Shown: positions 12,016 through 24,110 of the stretch, piece after piece
How positions within the stretch are numbered: the first letter of the stretch is position 1
Layout: every line of letters starts with the position of its first letter
From: Hemileia vastatrix
Lineage: Eukaryota; Basidiomycota; Pucciniomycetes; Pucciniales; Zaghouaniaceae
Length of the DNA: 64,000 bases
Assembly (NCBI GenBank): GCA_030280995.1
Contig: JASXTE010000005.1
Coordinates: 19,561,501 to 19,625,500 of the forward strand
Direction of reading: 5' to 3'
Program-made: the position numbers and the translations under genes
Notes under the pieces: generated by a model
Database searches by the model: none
What the model saw: the letters and a program-made list of their open reading frames with translations, nothing else
What the model was told of the DNA's origin: nothing

Positions 12016-13113
12016 TCTTAAAAATAAGGTTAAAATAATAATATATATGATTATATTACATATATATATAATTATTACTCTATTATATAAATTATAGTAG
12101 TTTAAATAGCTTATAAATAGCCTAAAAATACTTATTAAGGTGTTAATGGAGTCATAATATACTTATATTAAGTTATACTAAGTAATAATTGACATACATA
12201 AGCTTATATGTATACATAAATCTAATATTCAGTGAAATATGCAGTATATTATGTATTTTAAGTATATAAGTGGTTTTTAGCCTCTTAATAGCCTATAAAC
12301 TTTGTTTTTCTGCTTATTTTAGACAATATAGACGTATCAAGTGGACTTACAACGCCTACAGAAGCATAAACATCTATTTCAAGCACATACACTCAGTCTG
12401 GACAATTTAATCTGCTTCCTTGGATGAATATTCAAGGATTTATGGGTTGGGAGGTCATTGCTGGGTTAATATGGATGCTTGGGGATGTTATTGGGGGCTT
12501 GTTAATTTCATTTTTTTCCTTTATATGCTTTGGGTTTCCTTATATTCTCTTTGGATGAATATTTTACCAGTTTCTTTATGGTATGCGCTTTTATCTGGAT
12601 TTTCTATTTATGGTATGGGTCTGTGTTATCATTAATTGTGATGGAGGGTCCTTAGTGGAGGTCTCGGCGTTGAATCTGCTTGAAGTGGACGCTATGGGGA
12701 GGTGATGAGCCCTCACAGTGCTGTAATTTCTGGGGATAGCAGTGACATCATCTGGATTGAAGGTCTGTGCACTCCAGTGGATTTTGGTATAAGTAGGGGA
12801 GAATTTTGATGGTTATTAGACATCACTTACTTACTATAATTCAAAAAAAAATTATAACACAATTATTATTATTCAACGATATATTATAAAGGCATTATAA
12901 ATTGAAATTATCCTTATATAAGCTATAACTATATTATATTCATCTATTTTCCACCACTAGCACGCATTTAAATCCAAATATTGTGAGTTTTATTTGAGTA
13001 TAACTGTTCTATTAGTCTTCTTCTGAGGTTTAATCACTAAATCATTTATTAATAAGTAGTACGACCATTAATAAATAATATTTAATCATACTTAGATACT
13101 AGATACACTGACA
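12016..13113 (+). repeat. Element A 3' LTR, right fragment
   Basis: It continues the LTR interrupted at 3525 and is collinear with the F LTR to the end ACTGACA at 13113. Together the pieces total about 1174 bp against 1175 bp in F. TATATAAG lies at about 12265, as in F. Numerous differences from F show this copy is older. A 71-codon frame inside is a decayed form of an LTR frame open in F; I do not call it a gene. Confidence 0.9.
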
Positions 13114-13139
13114 ATGGCTCCCATTTGATTCAAAACTTC

Positions 13140-14617
13140 TACTGGCTCTTGAGAGCAAAAATTTTACTAGTATTTTTTTTCACAATTGATCTCTTTGAGA
13201 TTAATTTTACTTTTTTATTTCTCTTTTTTTAATATCTATTTAAATTATTGTAAAGTTAATCATTTTCATATTTTTTTACTTTTATTTCATAATATTATAA
13301 AAGTTGTAACATCACCTGGTATGCATTTGGCACACGACTTTTTTCTATACTTATAATATTAATAATATAATGGTGGCAATAAATTAATCAAATGATATAT
13401 ATGAGTGAGATACAAATATCAAATACCAATGGAAATTTTTATGAGAAACATCAGATTAACTGAAAAAAAATTTTACCCTAGCTACTCTCTGTCATAAATG
13501 TGTCCAGCATAAGTTTGGCCAAACTTTTTCTGGAAACTTTTGGTCACATGCAGTCTGGTGGGATCAATTCTCTCTCAATAATTGCACTAAAAGTTGTTTG
13601 ATATGGCTAAATGGATCTGCTGAAGTTTTGTTACACCTCAGTTTTGCACTTTTTTGTTTTTCAAAAAAGTAATTATAGTCCCAGTTTAGCCTCATTGGTG
13701 GGCATTTGCCCCAACATGTCTACTTGCTCTTGATGGCAGTAATTTTATTTTAATTTTTTATTTAATATTTGATCCCTTTAATTTTATCTTTTTATCCCTC
13801 ATATTGCTTTTGTATTTCAATTTATTTTTTGTAAAACAAATCATTTTCATATTTTTTTACCTTTATTAAATAATCTTAGAAAAGGTGTAACATCACCTGG
13901 TATGCATTTGGTACACAATTTTTTGCTATACTTATAATATTAATAACATAATGGTGACAAAAATCATTCAAATGATAAATATGAGTGAGGCACAAAGATA
14001 AAATACCTGTGGACATGTTTATAAGAAATACCAGATGAACTGAAGAAAAACTCCACCCTAGCTACTCCATCATAAAAGTGTCCAGCACAAGTTTGGCCGA
14101 ACTTGTGCTTGACACTTTTGTTCACATGCAGTCTGATGTGATCAATTCTCTCTATTGCAATGAAAATGAATTTTTCTTCAATAATTTCACTACAAGTTGT
14201 TTGATATTGCCAAATGGTTCTTATGAAGGTTTGTTAAACCTCAGGTTAACACCTTTTTTGTTTTTCAAAAAAGAAATTATAGTCCAAGTTTAGTGCAACT
14301 GGTGGGCGTTCATCCCATCATGTCTACTTGCTCTTGATGGTAGGAATTTTACTTTAATTTTTTATTTCATAGTTGATCCCTTTAATTTTACCTTTTTATC
14401 CCTCATATTTCTTTTGGATATCAATTTATTTTTTGTAAAACAAATCATTTTCATATTTTTTACCTTTATTTAATAATATTAGAAAAGGTGTAACATCACC
14501 CAGTATGCATTTGGCACACAAGTTTTTGCTATACTTATAACATTAATAACATAATAGTGACAAAATATCAATCAAATGATAAATATGAGTTAGGCACAAA
14601 GGTCAAATACCTATGAA
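13140..14617 (+). repeat. Tandem repeat, unit about 590 bp, roughly 2.5 copies
   Basis: Three successive blocks share landmarks. A 'TACTTGCTCTTGATGGC'-like start is at about 13140, 13722 and 14323. The segment GTAACATCACCTGGTATGC is at 13306, 13887 and, with small changes, 14490, giving periods of 581 and 603. The third copy stops near 14617. Copies are diverged by substitutions and small indels. No coding potential is supported. It lies right beside the end of element A and may be a satellite-like or host segment. Confidence 0.85.
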
Positions 14618-15071
14618 TCAATAGTTCTTTTTAATATTATAAATTTTTTGATTAAATAAAATAGTAATAATGAATTATATTTTTCATCCACAATTCCACT
14701 CTAATGATTCCCACTGCACAAAAAGGGTTCACTCAGTCCTTTCTTTACTGCTTGTGCATATATTTTATTGCCCACAAAACTACAATTTTTTGTAGTGATT
14801 ATCCCACATCTGATTCAGGAATATTTTTAAACAATATAAGTTTTTTTTACAAAAGACCTTATCATATCCAATATCCCACAAAAAATAAAACCTGTTTTTG
14901 GTATTAAAACCCATTAATTATTAAGAAATTATTAAAATAATTAGATTAGACCCTGGCACAGCTAGATCCATACCAAACAACCTAAAGTCTTTTCAATATT
15001 GAAAACAATTAAATAAAATTATGATATCATACTAAATTATGGGTACCAACCATAATTCAGCACTTCTCATT
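14618..15071. other. AT-rich spacer, nothing recognised
   Basis: About 450 bases between the tandem repeat and the left LTR of element C. Only short chance frames are present, and I see no motif or repeat end. Confidence 0.6.
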
Positions 15072-15884
15072 TGTGCCACCGGACGATCTACGCACAAGGT
15101 CAAGGGTGTTCCTGGAAGTGAGATGGAGGGAGGAGTTTAGAAACTTCTTTGAAGCGCAGAGGAAATGTTCAAGGAAGTGATTCAAAGATGACTCGAAGGA
15201 AGAGCTACTGCTTCAAGATATGTTTGAGAAGAATTCTAATATAATTTAAAGTTAATATTAAAATTCTTAAGATCTCACAAAGGGTTGGAAACTCAATAAT
15301 CAAAGATTTAGGATTTAGATATGATTACTGAGAAAAATAAGGAAAGATACAATAATAATGATTTAACCTGAAGCTTTACCACTATTAACTATATATATTT
15401 TTTATAATTTAATTCTTAAGAAGGTCAAACCAAAACTCAACCCCTTTTATATCCTTCACTCCTCCTCGCATTGACCTCATACCCATCCACTATTCTGCAC
15501 ACCACAGGCCATTGAAAAATACACCCATTACACCTGGACCCTCCTCACTAACATCTGTCAAACCTTTAATCCTCCACTAACCATTCTGTCCATGCTCACT
15601 ACCACTTTTAATAATCCACAGACATTAAATAAACCTTTTAGCGGACTATTACATTGACTATTGCGCTGTGCATTGCTTATTGAGGAAAAGACTAAAACAC
15701 ACTATTGAGAGATTGACTAATTTAGATTTAGAGGTTAGACTAGCATGGTTGAATAGTGAGTACACAAAGAAAAGTTGCAGTTGCTATGTAGAATTGCTTT
15801 CTGCGCTTTGAGTATGGATTTAGGCCTCTGTATTATTTGATTTAATGAGCTGCTTTTGCCTCGAGTTTCACGTGGCAGGTGACA
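15072..15884 (-). repeat. Element C LTR, 3' copy with respect to the element
   Basis: It begins TGTGCCACCGGACGATC on the plus strand and ends GGCAGGTGACA. It is collinear with 22764-23574. In element orientation the ends read TGTCA...ACA. Confidence 0.88.
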
Positions 15885-15892
15885 GATGCCCG

Positions 15893-15900
15893 AGTATAAA
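15893..15900 (+). promoter_or_regulatory. Probable TATA box of the antisense gene in element C
   Basis: TATAAAA lies just inside the left LTR end, within CGAGTATAAAAACTCGAG, about 80 bases before the ATG at 15978. The placement fits a plus-strand promoter, but it is inferred from sequence alone. Confidence 0.45.
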
Positions 15901-15977
15901 AACTCGAGCTCCGTTGAGTGTGAGACATATACTTCCCACACTATTTTACCATTATTGAATTCTTTATTATTATTATT

Positions 15978-16994
15978 ATGTCAGCTTGCCTGACTCCAAC
16001 TCCCACGCCTCTTCACCCCAATCCAGATGGTGGGCTCGTTACCCAACAGTACTCCCAAGTATGCACGGCTTGTGAATAGATGGAATACATCTGTGTTGAA
16101 AGCATGGCTACTTGAGGTCCTTGCCAGAAATGCAAGTTTTTCTGATAGAGATGGGTGAGGTGTGATGCTTTAGCTAAAATTTCTGACATCGAACGAAGGT
16201 TTACCAAGACCAAATATTGGGTAATACCTAAGACCAAAGTGGTGATCGAAGATATATGGGACGTGTTGACTGGGGATGATCAATCAGGATCAGTTGAGGA
16301 GGAAGTTGAGGACACCGCGGAGACCTGGGTAACCCAAGCCACAGGTAAAATCGAAGGGTAGAAGAGGAGGTATATAAATTGGTGGAGGAAGATGAGGAGG
16401 AAATCCCCATCTCAATGCAGACACCAAAGAAGCAGCAAATGGTCATGATAGATGACAAAGAAGAAAAAGAAGTGACAGTTGAAGTCACAAAGAAGTTATC
16501 TCTAGAGGCTGATCCGATGTTCAAAGTAAGTTTGCTTTTATTTTATTTTAATTTTGTTTTTCCAAAGAGAAGATTTTACTGATGACCATATGTCTTAGAA
16601 TTCAGATGTCTTCGGGGAAGCCCCTATGGTGGAAACCTTGAGTGTGGGAGCTCCTATTGTGGAAACCACTCCTGTGGAAGTGGCACCGTTGATCCCTACT
16701 GAAGAACATTTACCAGTGATTGCCTCGAGGGAGGATAATGAAGAAACTCTTGACCAGGTATGGTCAAAAAAACCTTGCCAGGGTCAACAAGCTAGGTTTA
16801 TTGAAGAGTTCAGTGGCGATATCGACAATATTATTGATTCTGTCTCCTGCAATGTGGCTGAAGAATTGTTGGAGATTGGGGAAGTTGTACCGGTAGGAGA
16901 GGGGGAGGTTTTTGAGAAATGCAGGAAGGAAATTAGACTGGTTTTGGAGAAGATGAAGAAATTTGTTCAAGAAAAAATACAGGAAAGAATTTAA
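15978..16994 (+). pseudogene. Antisense accessory gene of element C, cysteine-motif N-terminus, one intron (damaged)
   Basis: From ATG 15978 the frame gives a Pro/Thr-rich start, then CTACE and CQKC, so paired cysteines suggest a small zinc-binding region. It continues as RRFTKTKYWVIPK at about 16190 and an acidic C-terminal half. In-frame stops occur near 16077, 16116 and 16145, and there is a one-base frame change near 16355. An intron at 16526-16598 (GTAAGT...CTTAG, 73 nt) joins the upstream frame exactly to the frame open from 16599 to the TAA at 16992-16994, which supports a real spliced gene. It runs opposite to Gag-Pol, so genomic RNA would not lose the intron. Similar Cys-rich proteins are, from memory, common in rust genomes; function is unknown. 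Confidence 0.6.
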
Positions 16995-17877
16995 AATGGA
17001 AGAATGAAAAAGGAAAAGAAAAGTAGAAACAATTTGTATATTTATTTATTTTATTTTGTTGTTTTAATAAAAATTTTAATATTTATTTTTTAAGATTTTG
17101 AGAGAAAAAGAAAAGGAAAAGAAAGAAAGAATATTTAAATTTTGTTCTGAAATTTTAAAAGAAAAATATTTAATCGAAAACAATTTTGGTTTTAACTTTT
17201 AAAAGAAAAGAAAAATAAATTTTAAATAAGAAGAAGAAGAGAGAAAAAAAATATCGTTGATTGAAACAAATTTTGAAATGAAAATTTAATGAGAGTAAGA
17301 AAAAAAATTAATTCGTGAAATTTAATTTATTGAAACTTTTGGTTATTTGAAAAGAAAGAAAGAAAAGAAGAGAAGAAATAATTTTTTTAAAAAGAATTTG
17401 AAAGAAAGAAGTAATTTGTTCAAAGAATTTTAAAAGAGAGATTTAAAGGTTGAAGTGAAGTTTGAGAAAGATTGTCGTATTGAGTTCATGAAAAATTTTG
17501 ATAGTTTGAATAAAGAGAAATAAGAGAAAAGAAGAAAAGTCTTGAAAAGAGAAAAGAAAATTTAAAGGAATTTATTGATTTTTTAAGATTTTAATTTTAA
17601 TGAATTTTAAGATTTAAATCTTATTATTTTATTTTATTTTTTTATTTTTTATTTAATTTTGATTTTATTTTATTTTATTTTTATTTTAATTAAATTTAAT
17701 TTTATTTATTTTAAAGAAGGTTGAAAAACTTTTGAAAGAAAAAAAAGAAAACAAAACAAAGAATAAGGATTTTAGAAGAGAAGAAGTTTTAGAATTTTAA
17801 GAAAAGAAAAAGAAAAAAGAAAAGAGAAAGAAGAGAGAAAAAAAATAAAAGAGATTTCTAAGGTTTTGGTTTTAAGG
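16995..17877. repeat. Purine-rich low-complexity spacer
   Basis: About 880 bases dominated by A and G on the plus strand (AAAGAAAGAAAGAAAAG and similar), with a T-rich stretch at about 17600-17700. It separates the 3' ends of the antisense gene and the minus-strand Pol, which converge. No gene seen. Confidence 0.75.
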
Positions 17878-20800
17878 GATATTTAAGATGAAAAGATTTT
17901 AGGAGTTCTGGGGTGTTAGAAACATTGATGGCTGGTTCCCAGGATGTTTTATCTGAGTCATCAAGGAAGCCTTCCCATTCCATGAGGTATTGAAGTTTCC
18001 CCTTGCGCATTCTTGAATCAAGGATACGAATTACTTCCCACTCTAGATGGTCTTCTACTTCGACCAGTTCCAGAGGAGGTTGGTTCCTGCCCAGGTATGT
18101 TTCTCAAGCCAGTTACAGGAGAGATACGTGAAAAGCAGGGTGAATAGCCTGCCATTTAGGAGGTAGCTTGAGTCAAAATGAGGTTTTAGAGACTTCAGAG
18201 TCAATTTCGAATGGTTTTAAGCGTTTTCAGCCAGTTTCTTTGATGTTCAAGTTGTTTGAATGATTTGTGCGCCGAGCCATACTTTGTTGCCTGGTTTAAA
18301 AGAAGGAGCAGATTGTCAATGTTTGTCGGCCTGTTTCTTGTACCTTCAAATTGCTAATTCCAAATTTGATTTAAGTTCCTCTTGGAGTCGTGATATGGTT
18401 CAAAGATAATGTTCAGCAGGATGACTAGTTCCTACATGGATTGAGTTGAATCGAGAACCTCCCATTAACAGTTTTAAAGGAGATTGTCATGTCGAAGAAT
18501 GAGTCGAGTTATTATAAGCGAATTCGGCCAATGGTAACCATGTGTTCCAATCGTCTTGTTGATAACTGACATACATTCAAAGGTATTGTTCAAGGATTTG
18601 ATTTACCCTTTCTGTTTGCTCATCGGTTTCAGGATGATAGGCCGTGGAGAGATTCCTTGTGATATTGAGTTGTCAACACAATTGAGTCCAGAATGTGGAT
18701 ACAAACAATGAGCCTCTATCTGAAATAATATCATTAGGTAAGCCATGTTTGGATAATACATATTCTAGAAACAATTTTGAAAAATCTTCTGCTGTAGCAG
18801 TAGTAGTGGTTTTAATGAAAATAAGCATCATTAAAAATCTATCTACTATTACTAATATAGCATCAAAATTATTAGAAAGAGGAAGTTGAGAAATAAAATC
18901 CATCAATAATGATTCCCAAGGTTTAGAGGGAATAGGAGGCGGTTGAAGCAAGCCATGCTTCCGGTGACAGGGAGCCTTATTCCTATTACATTTGTAACAA
19001 GCTCTTATATAGGCCTTGATTTCTCTGGTCATTTCTGGCCAGAAGAAATCCCTCACTATTAACTGGTAGCTTTTATCAACCCCAAAATGACAAGCTAATG
19101 GAGAATCATGTTGACTATTGAAAATCCATAATTTTATTTCATTGTTGTTGGGTATGACTACTCTGCCTTCAAAAACTAATAGACATGACTCAATAATAAA
19201 TCTTTTGGCCCCTTGCTTTGAGAGTATTTTGTCTTTTAACCCTAAACAATAATTATCCTTTGACTGAGCCTCAAGGATGTTGGATAGTGGATTTTGAAAA
19301 GATTGAATTGTCATTGAATTAGGTTGATGTGTCGTTGACATTGATTTTTTGAAAATTGATTTCACATTTGCTGGGTTCTTGTCAGAAAATGTGTCCCCCC
19401 TCTGTGGGTAAATGTTTTCCCGACGTGACAAGATATCTGGGACAATGCAGTTCTTACCTGGGTGATAGGAACTAGAAAAAGGAAATTCAGACAAAAATTC
19501 AGCCCACCTGGCTTGACGCCTGGTTAACACTTTGGAAGACATAAATTATTTCAAAGCATTATGGTCTGTTAGAATTTGAAAAGGACTATCTAGGCTGAGA
19601 ATAAAAGAGTGCCATTTTTTAAGACAATGATTAATAGCTAAAAGCTCTTTGTCATGAATTTCATAATTTAATTCTTCTGCAATGAGTTTGCATGACTCAA
19701 AAGCAACAGGATGAAACAATTTTGTTTCAGGATTTAATTGAGAAATGACCCCTGAGGTAGCATAATTGCTTGCATCTGTCTCGACTATTGTCGAATCAGA
19801 AGGGTCAAAGTGTCAACGAATTGGAGCTGTGGCAAATGCAGTCTTCAATGCTTCGAATTCCTTTTGTGCTGTAGAAGTAAAAACAAAAGTAATATTTTTT
19901 CTAAGAAGAGAAGTAAGATTGGAAATAGTTTTAGAGTAATCTTTAATAAATCTTCTATATAAATTTGAAAACCCAAAAATCCTTGGAGGGATTTAACGGT
20001 TTTGGGCTCAGGCCATTCTAGGACTTTTTGGACCTTTTTGTTGTCCATGACTAAACCATCAGTGGATAACGTAAAACCCAAAAAAATCAATTGATTTAAG
20101 ATGGAATTCACATTTATTGTGCTTGGCGTAGAGACCATGATCTCAAAGTGGATTTAGAACCTGTCAGACATGATGAATATGTTCATCTAGTGTCTTTGAG
20201 AAAATTAAAATATCATCTAAGTAGATGAAAACAATTTTTTTGACAACATCTTGAAAGATGTCATTGACGAAAGTTTGAAAAGTCGATGGTGCGTTACACA
20301 ATCCAAAAGGCATAACTAAATATTCAAAACTAACAAATCTAGTGCGCATTGCAGTCAGTGGTTCATGACCTTCCACAATGCAAATAAGATTATAAGCTCC
20401 TCTAAGATCAATTTTAGAAAAAAAATTAGCACCATTGAAAAGGGTAAGAAGCAATGACATAGGAGGAACAGGATATGCATTCTTCATAGTGACTGTGTTG
20501 AGCTTTTTATAGTCAACACACAACCTATGGCTACTATCCTTTTTCTTTACAAAATAAACAGGGGAGCCGGTTGGAGATTTACTGGCTCTGATGAAACCTT
20601 TGGCTACATTCTCTGCAATGTAGTCTCAAGGAACTTGAGATACGTCCTTTGACAAAGAATAGACAGGACCTGCCGGAGGTACTGGACCTATTAACTCTAT
20701 TTGATGGTCGTAGGGTTGATGAGGTGGTAACTTATCAGCCTTGAGGATTGAGAAAACATTGAGGAAATTATGATAGATTTTGGGTAGAGTTGATTTAATG

Positions 20801-21486
20801 GCTTCAAAGTTGATCCGGTCATCCTCATCATTTTCGAGACAATCTGTCAAGGGAAGACCATAATTGAGAGAGCATAATTTGATTACTTTGAAGAAATTTA
20901 AATCCTTGTTGAGTGAAGTCATTGAGCTAGAAGGGTTAGCCAGTTGCTCATTTAGAGAATAATCAGATGCTTGCAAGTCATCTGGCAGAGATTTGTCCTC
21001 TAGTAGGACATTGTCAGGCGGGTTGTTTAACTCCCTATTGACTTGCATTGAAGAATCAGAAATATACTTAGTGCATGGGGTGATCAATCCCCGTGTTCAA
21101 TCAATTTCAGGATTCCAATGCGTTAAAAAGTCATTTCCAAGAATGGTATTGTCCATCCTTGGGGCCTCCAAGACTGATAATTCCCACTCGAAGGGGGGAA
21201 AGTTTAAAAAGTTGAAAACCCATAAAACTTTCTTACTTACCCAATATTTGGGTTCCTCTGACTTGACCAAGTAAATTGGAGTTTGATCAATATCTGTAAA
21301 TGTCAGTTGTAACTTCTCAGCAAAAGATAAAGTAACAAAAGAAATTGAAGCTCCAGAGTCTATAAGACAACTGAAGGAGGTATTCTCTTTGAAAATAATG
21401 AATCTCAAGCGGTTTAAGGCAACTCCAGTCCTTAAGACATGGAGGTTCTGTGCACTGGGCAAGATAAGATAGTTTTCTTTGCACAT
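17878..21486 (-). pseudogene. Element C Pol: protease, RT, RNase H, integrase, chromodomain
   Basis: Reading right to left: aspartic protease with CLIDSGAS near 21360; RT with YLDDILIFS near 20215 and the typical VMPFGLCNAPSTFQ block; RNase H near 19560-19840 with DHNALK; integrase finger with CYKC near 18990; integrase D at MDFISQLP and SDRGSLF, then the third catalytic block [11 protein letters not shown] near 18620; and a chromodomain at about 17880-18062 with YLMEWEGF and SWEP. Frames change several times and there are stops, for example at 21087, 20623 and 18673. Each domain is clear but the protein is broken. The chromodomain makes it a chromovirus, a group that usually targets heterochromatin. 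Confidence 0.93.
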
Positions 21487-21519
21487 AAGTAAACTATCTA
21501 CTAGTTTTTTGACTTGGAA

Positions 21520-22688
21520 CTAGTGCCTTATCTTTCTTTCAACTTTACTCAATCTTCCAGCTTGTGCTTACTCCCACAATACATACATAACCAATTATCC
21601 GCTCGTCTCTTCCTCTCAGCTTCTTTAAGTTCCCCTTTAGGATCCAGTACTTTACTGATATCGCCTGGGGTCAAGCTTTTCGGTCGAGGTTTGTCCTTTC
21701 CCTTAATAGGTTTAAATTGAGTCGAGGAGGATTGAGTTGTTTGTGGGTGGGAAGAAGGTCCCGATTTCAAATTTAGGCCTTGAGATTTGTTGGCGTATCA
21801 ACGATGTTGTAGTCGTCCATTGTAAATGCCGTCGAGTTCGAGGGTTTTATCCATTAAATCTGTTAAAGTAGTCATCTTCTGACTGTGAAGATTTAATTGA
21901 TCCAGAATTCTCAAAGGAAGTCCTTTTTTGAAATGATACTTGAGGGCAGCATCATTCCAACCTACTCGAGTTTGAAGTGCTCTGAAGTTCAAAATATATT
22001 CAGAGGCTTTACCATTATCACTCATGCAAATAAAATCAAGTTCAATTTCTGCGTTGTCAGTTTCATTAGGGTCACCAAACAACGTGAAGAGTTGGTCTTC
22101 GAACTTTTCCCAGTTATTAATAAGTAAGTGAGTTTCTGTCGAAGAGAGAATGAGAAGATAAGGTTCAAACTATCTTGCTGCTTTTCCAGCTAGGAATGAA
22201 GAAGCGTAAACAACCTTTGATCAGTCGTTATTGAACGTTTGAGGATCATTATGGAACAGAAGCTTGCAGATTTGCAAGAAGGGCCGCAATCTGTCTGGAT
22301 GTTTTCCATTGAATTTATCAGGAGATTTCATGGAAGGAGTTTTGAATTTAGATTCCGCCAAAGACGTTGTATTGGAAAGGGTTTTCATGAAAAGTCTCAT
22401 GAAGTCAACCAGCGAATTAGATGGTCCAGGTTCCAAAGCTTGACCAGAAGGGTGAGTAGCAGGGGTGGATGGTGCCTCATGCATCGTATCCTCTCCTTCT
22501 TCTTCCTTGATAGAATCATCAAAATACTGGGGAATGTCTTCTACAGATTGGACTGAATGTTTCCGTTCCCTAAGGTCGAGAGGTTCCAAGGAGTGAGTGC
22601 GGGAAACAGGCCATGTGGCTGTTGGCCTGCCTCTGGCGCGAGCTCTAGTAGTAGCGCCCATAGGAGGAGTGCGTTGAAAAGGTGCCAT
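21520..22688 (-). pseudogene. Element C Gag
   Basis: ATG at 22688, with an Arg-rich N-terminus containing MGATTRARARGR. It is followed by an acidic linker, FKTPSMKSPDKFNG, the capsid-like block LFGDPNETDNAEIELDF near 22080 and a C-terminal zinc knuckle beginning CMYCGSKHKLED near 21555. In-frame stops lie at about 22219 (TGA), 22169 (TAG), 21797 (TGA) and at the last knuckle cysteine. Several fit C-to-T type changes of CGA or TGG codons. Gag would coat genomic RNA in virus-like particles; this copy is dead. Confidence 0.88.
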
Positions 22689-22763
22689 TTTATGAGTTTA
22701 GAAAACACCTGAAAAGGGACCTAGTAGTGCAAAGAATGAGAACTACGGAGAATTAAATTATAC

Positions 22764-23574
22764 TGTCTCCGGATGACCTACACACAAGGTCGAGGGCGTT
22801 CCTGGAAGTGAGATGGAGGGAGGAGTTTAGAAACTTCTTTGAAGCGCAGAGGAAATGTTCGAGGAAGTGATTCAAAGATGACTCGAAGGAAGAGCTACTG
22901 CTTTGAGATATGTTTGAGAAGAATTCTAATATAATTTAAAGGTAATATTAAAATTCTTAAGATGTCACAAAGGGTTGGAAACTCAATAATCAAAGATTTA
23001 GGATTTAGATATGATTACTGAGAAAAATAAGGAAAGATACAATAATAATGATTTAACCTGAAGCTTTACCACTATTAACTATATATATGTTTTATAATTT
23101 AATTCTTAAGAAGGTCAAACCAAAACCCAACCCCTTTTATATCCTTTACTCCTCATCGCATTGACCTCATACCCATCCACTATTCTGCACACCACAGGCC
23201 ATTGAAAAATACACCCGTTACACCTGGACCCTCCTCACTAACATCTGTCAAACCTTTAATCCTCCACTAACCATTCTGTCCATGCTCACTACCACTTTTA
23301 ATAATCCACAGACATTAAATAAACCTTTTAGCGGACTATTACATTGACTATTGCGCTGTGCATCGCTTATTGAGGAAAAGACTAAAACACACTATTGAGA
23401 GATTGACTAATTTAGATTTAGAGGTTAGACTAGCATGGTTGAATAGTGAGTACACAAAGAAAAGTTGCAGTTGCTATGTAGAATTGCTTTCTGCGCTTTG
23501 AGTATGGATTTAGGCCTCTGTATTATTTGATTTAATGAGCTGCTTTTGCCTCAAGTGTCACGTGGCACATGACA
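22764..23574 (-). repeat. Element C LTR, 5' copy with respect to the element
   Basis: It begins TGTCTCCGGATGACC on the plus strand and ends GTGGCACATGACA. It lies 75 bases upstream of the Gag ATG, so the element leader is very short. Confidence 0.88.
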
Positions 23575-24110
23575 ATTTGCTCTGCCACAAAATGAGTGCA
23601 TGTAGCATTTTTCTAATGTCAGACTGTTTTTATTCCTTCCCTCACCTCTTTAGTCCAGAATGAAAATTTAGTATGAGTTTTGGTCAAGTTGGTTTGTCAG
23701 TGTTATTTGTATGCAATATGAATTCATATTGCATATTTATATTTATGCATAAAATAAACTTGTTAAGTATCATTTTTTTTGCATTTATCAATCATAATGC
23801 ATATTCATTATACAGATGTATATGCATATTAATATATTTTATTCATATACATATATGCACCTTTTTTTGCATATTCAATATGCATATTTTTAATGCATAT
23901 TCAATTTTCATATTTTTATGCATATTCAAGTTGCATATTCAATATGAATATTTTTTATGCATAATCACTATGCATTTTTTATGCATGTTTATTCTTCATA
24001 GTCATTATGCATACACTTTGGATAGGCATTTCACATCAATTTTTAACATGCAATAAGTATCCACCATGCAAATTCAAATGCATATGCATCTATATCAAAC
24101 ACACAACATA
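23575..24110. repeat. TGCATATT-rich tract
   Basis: After about 120 ordinary bases, 23700-24100 is packed with variants of TGCATATTCAATATGCATAT. The pattern is irregular, with no fixed period. The 127-codon frame through it is low-complexity and not a gene. A similar tract lies at 30930-31330. Confidence 0.75.

Larger units (their letters stand above)
15072..23574 (-). mobile_element. Element C: Ty3/gypsy chromovirus with an antisense accessory gene
   Basis: Direct terminal repeats of about 813 bp (15072-15884) and 811 bp (22764-23574) bound a minus-strand Gag-Pol (22688 to about 17878) and a plus-strand gene (15978-16994). The LTRs differ at scattered positions (for example GGGTGTTCC against GGGCGTTCC near their left ends), so the copy is not brand new. 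Pol is more canonical than in the A/B/D/E/F clade and belongs to a different lineage. I could not find a clear target duplication, and LTR ends are uncertain by a base or two. Confidence 0.9.

Noticed and set aside
15072..15076. Target duplication of element C
   Set aside because: The flanks (TCATT and ATTTG) do not match at the chosen ends.
23673..24056. 127-codon frame
   Set aside because: Translation of an irregular TGCATATT tract; low-complexity I/F/H/Y composition, no start context or homology.
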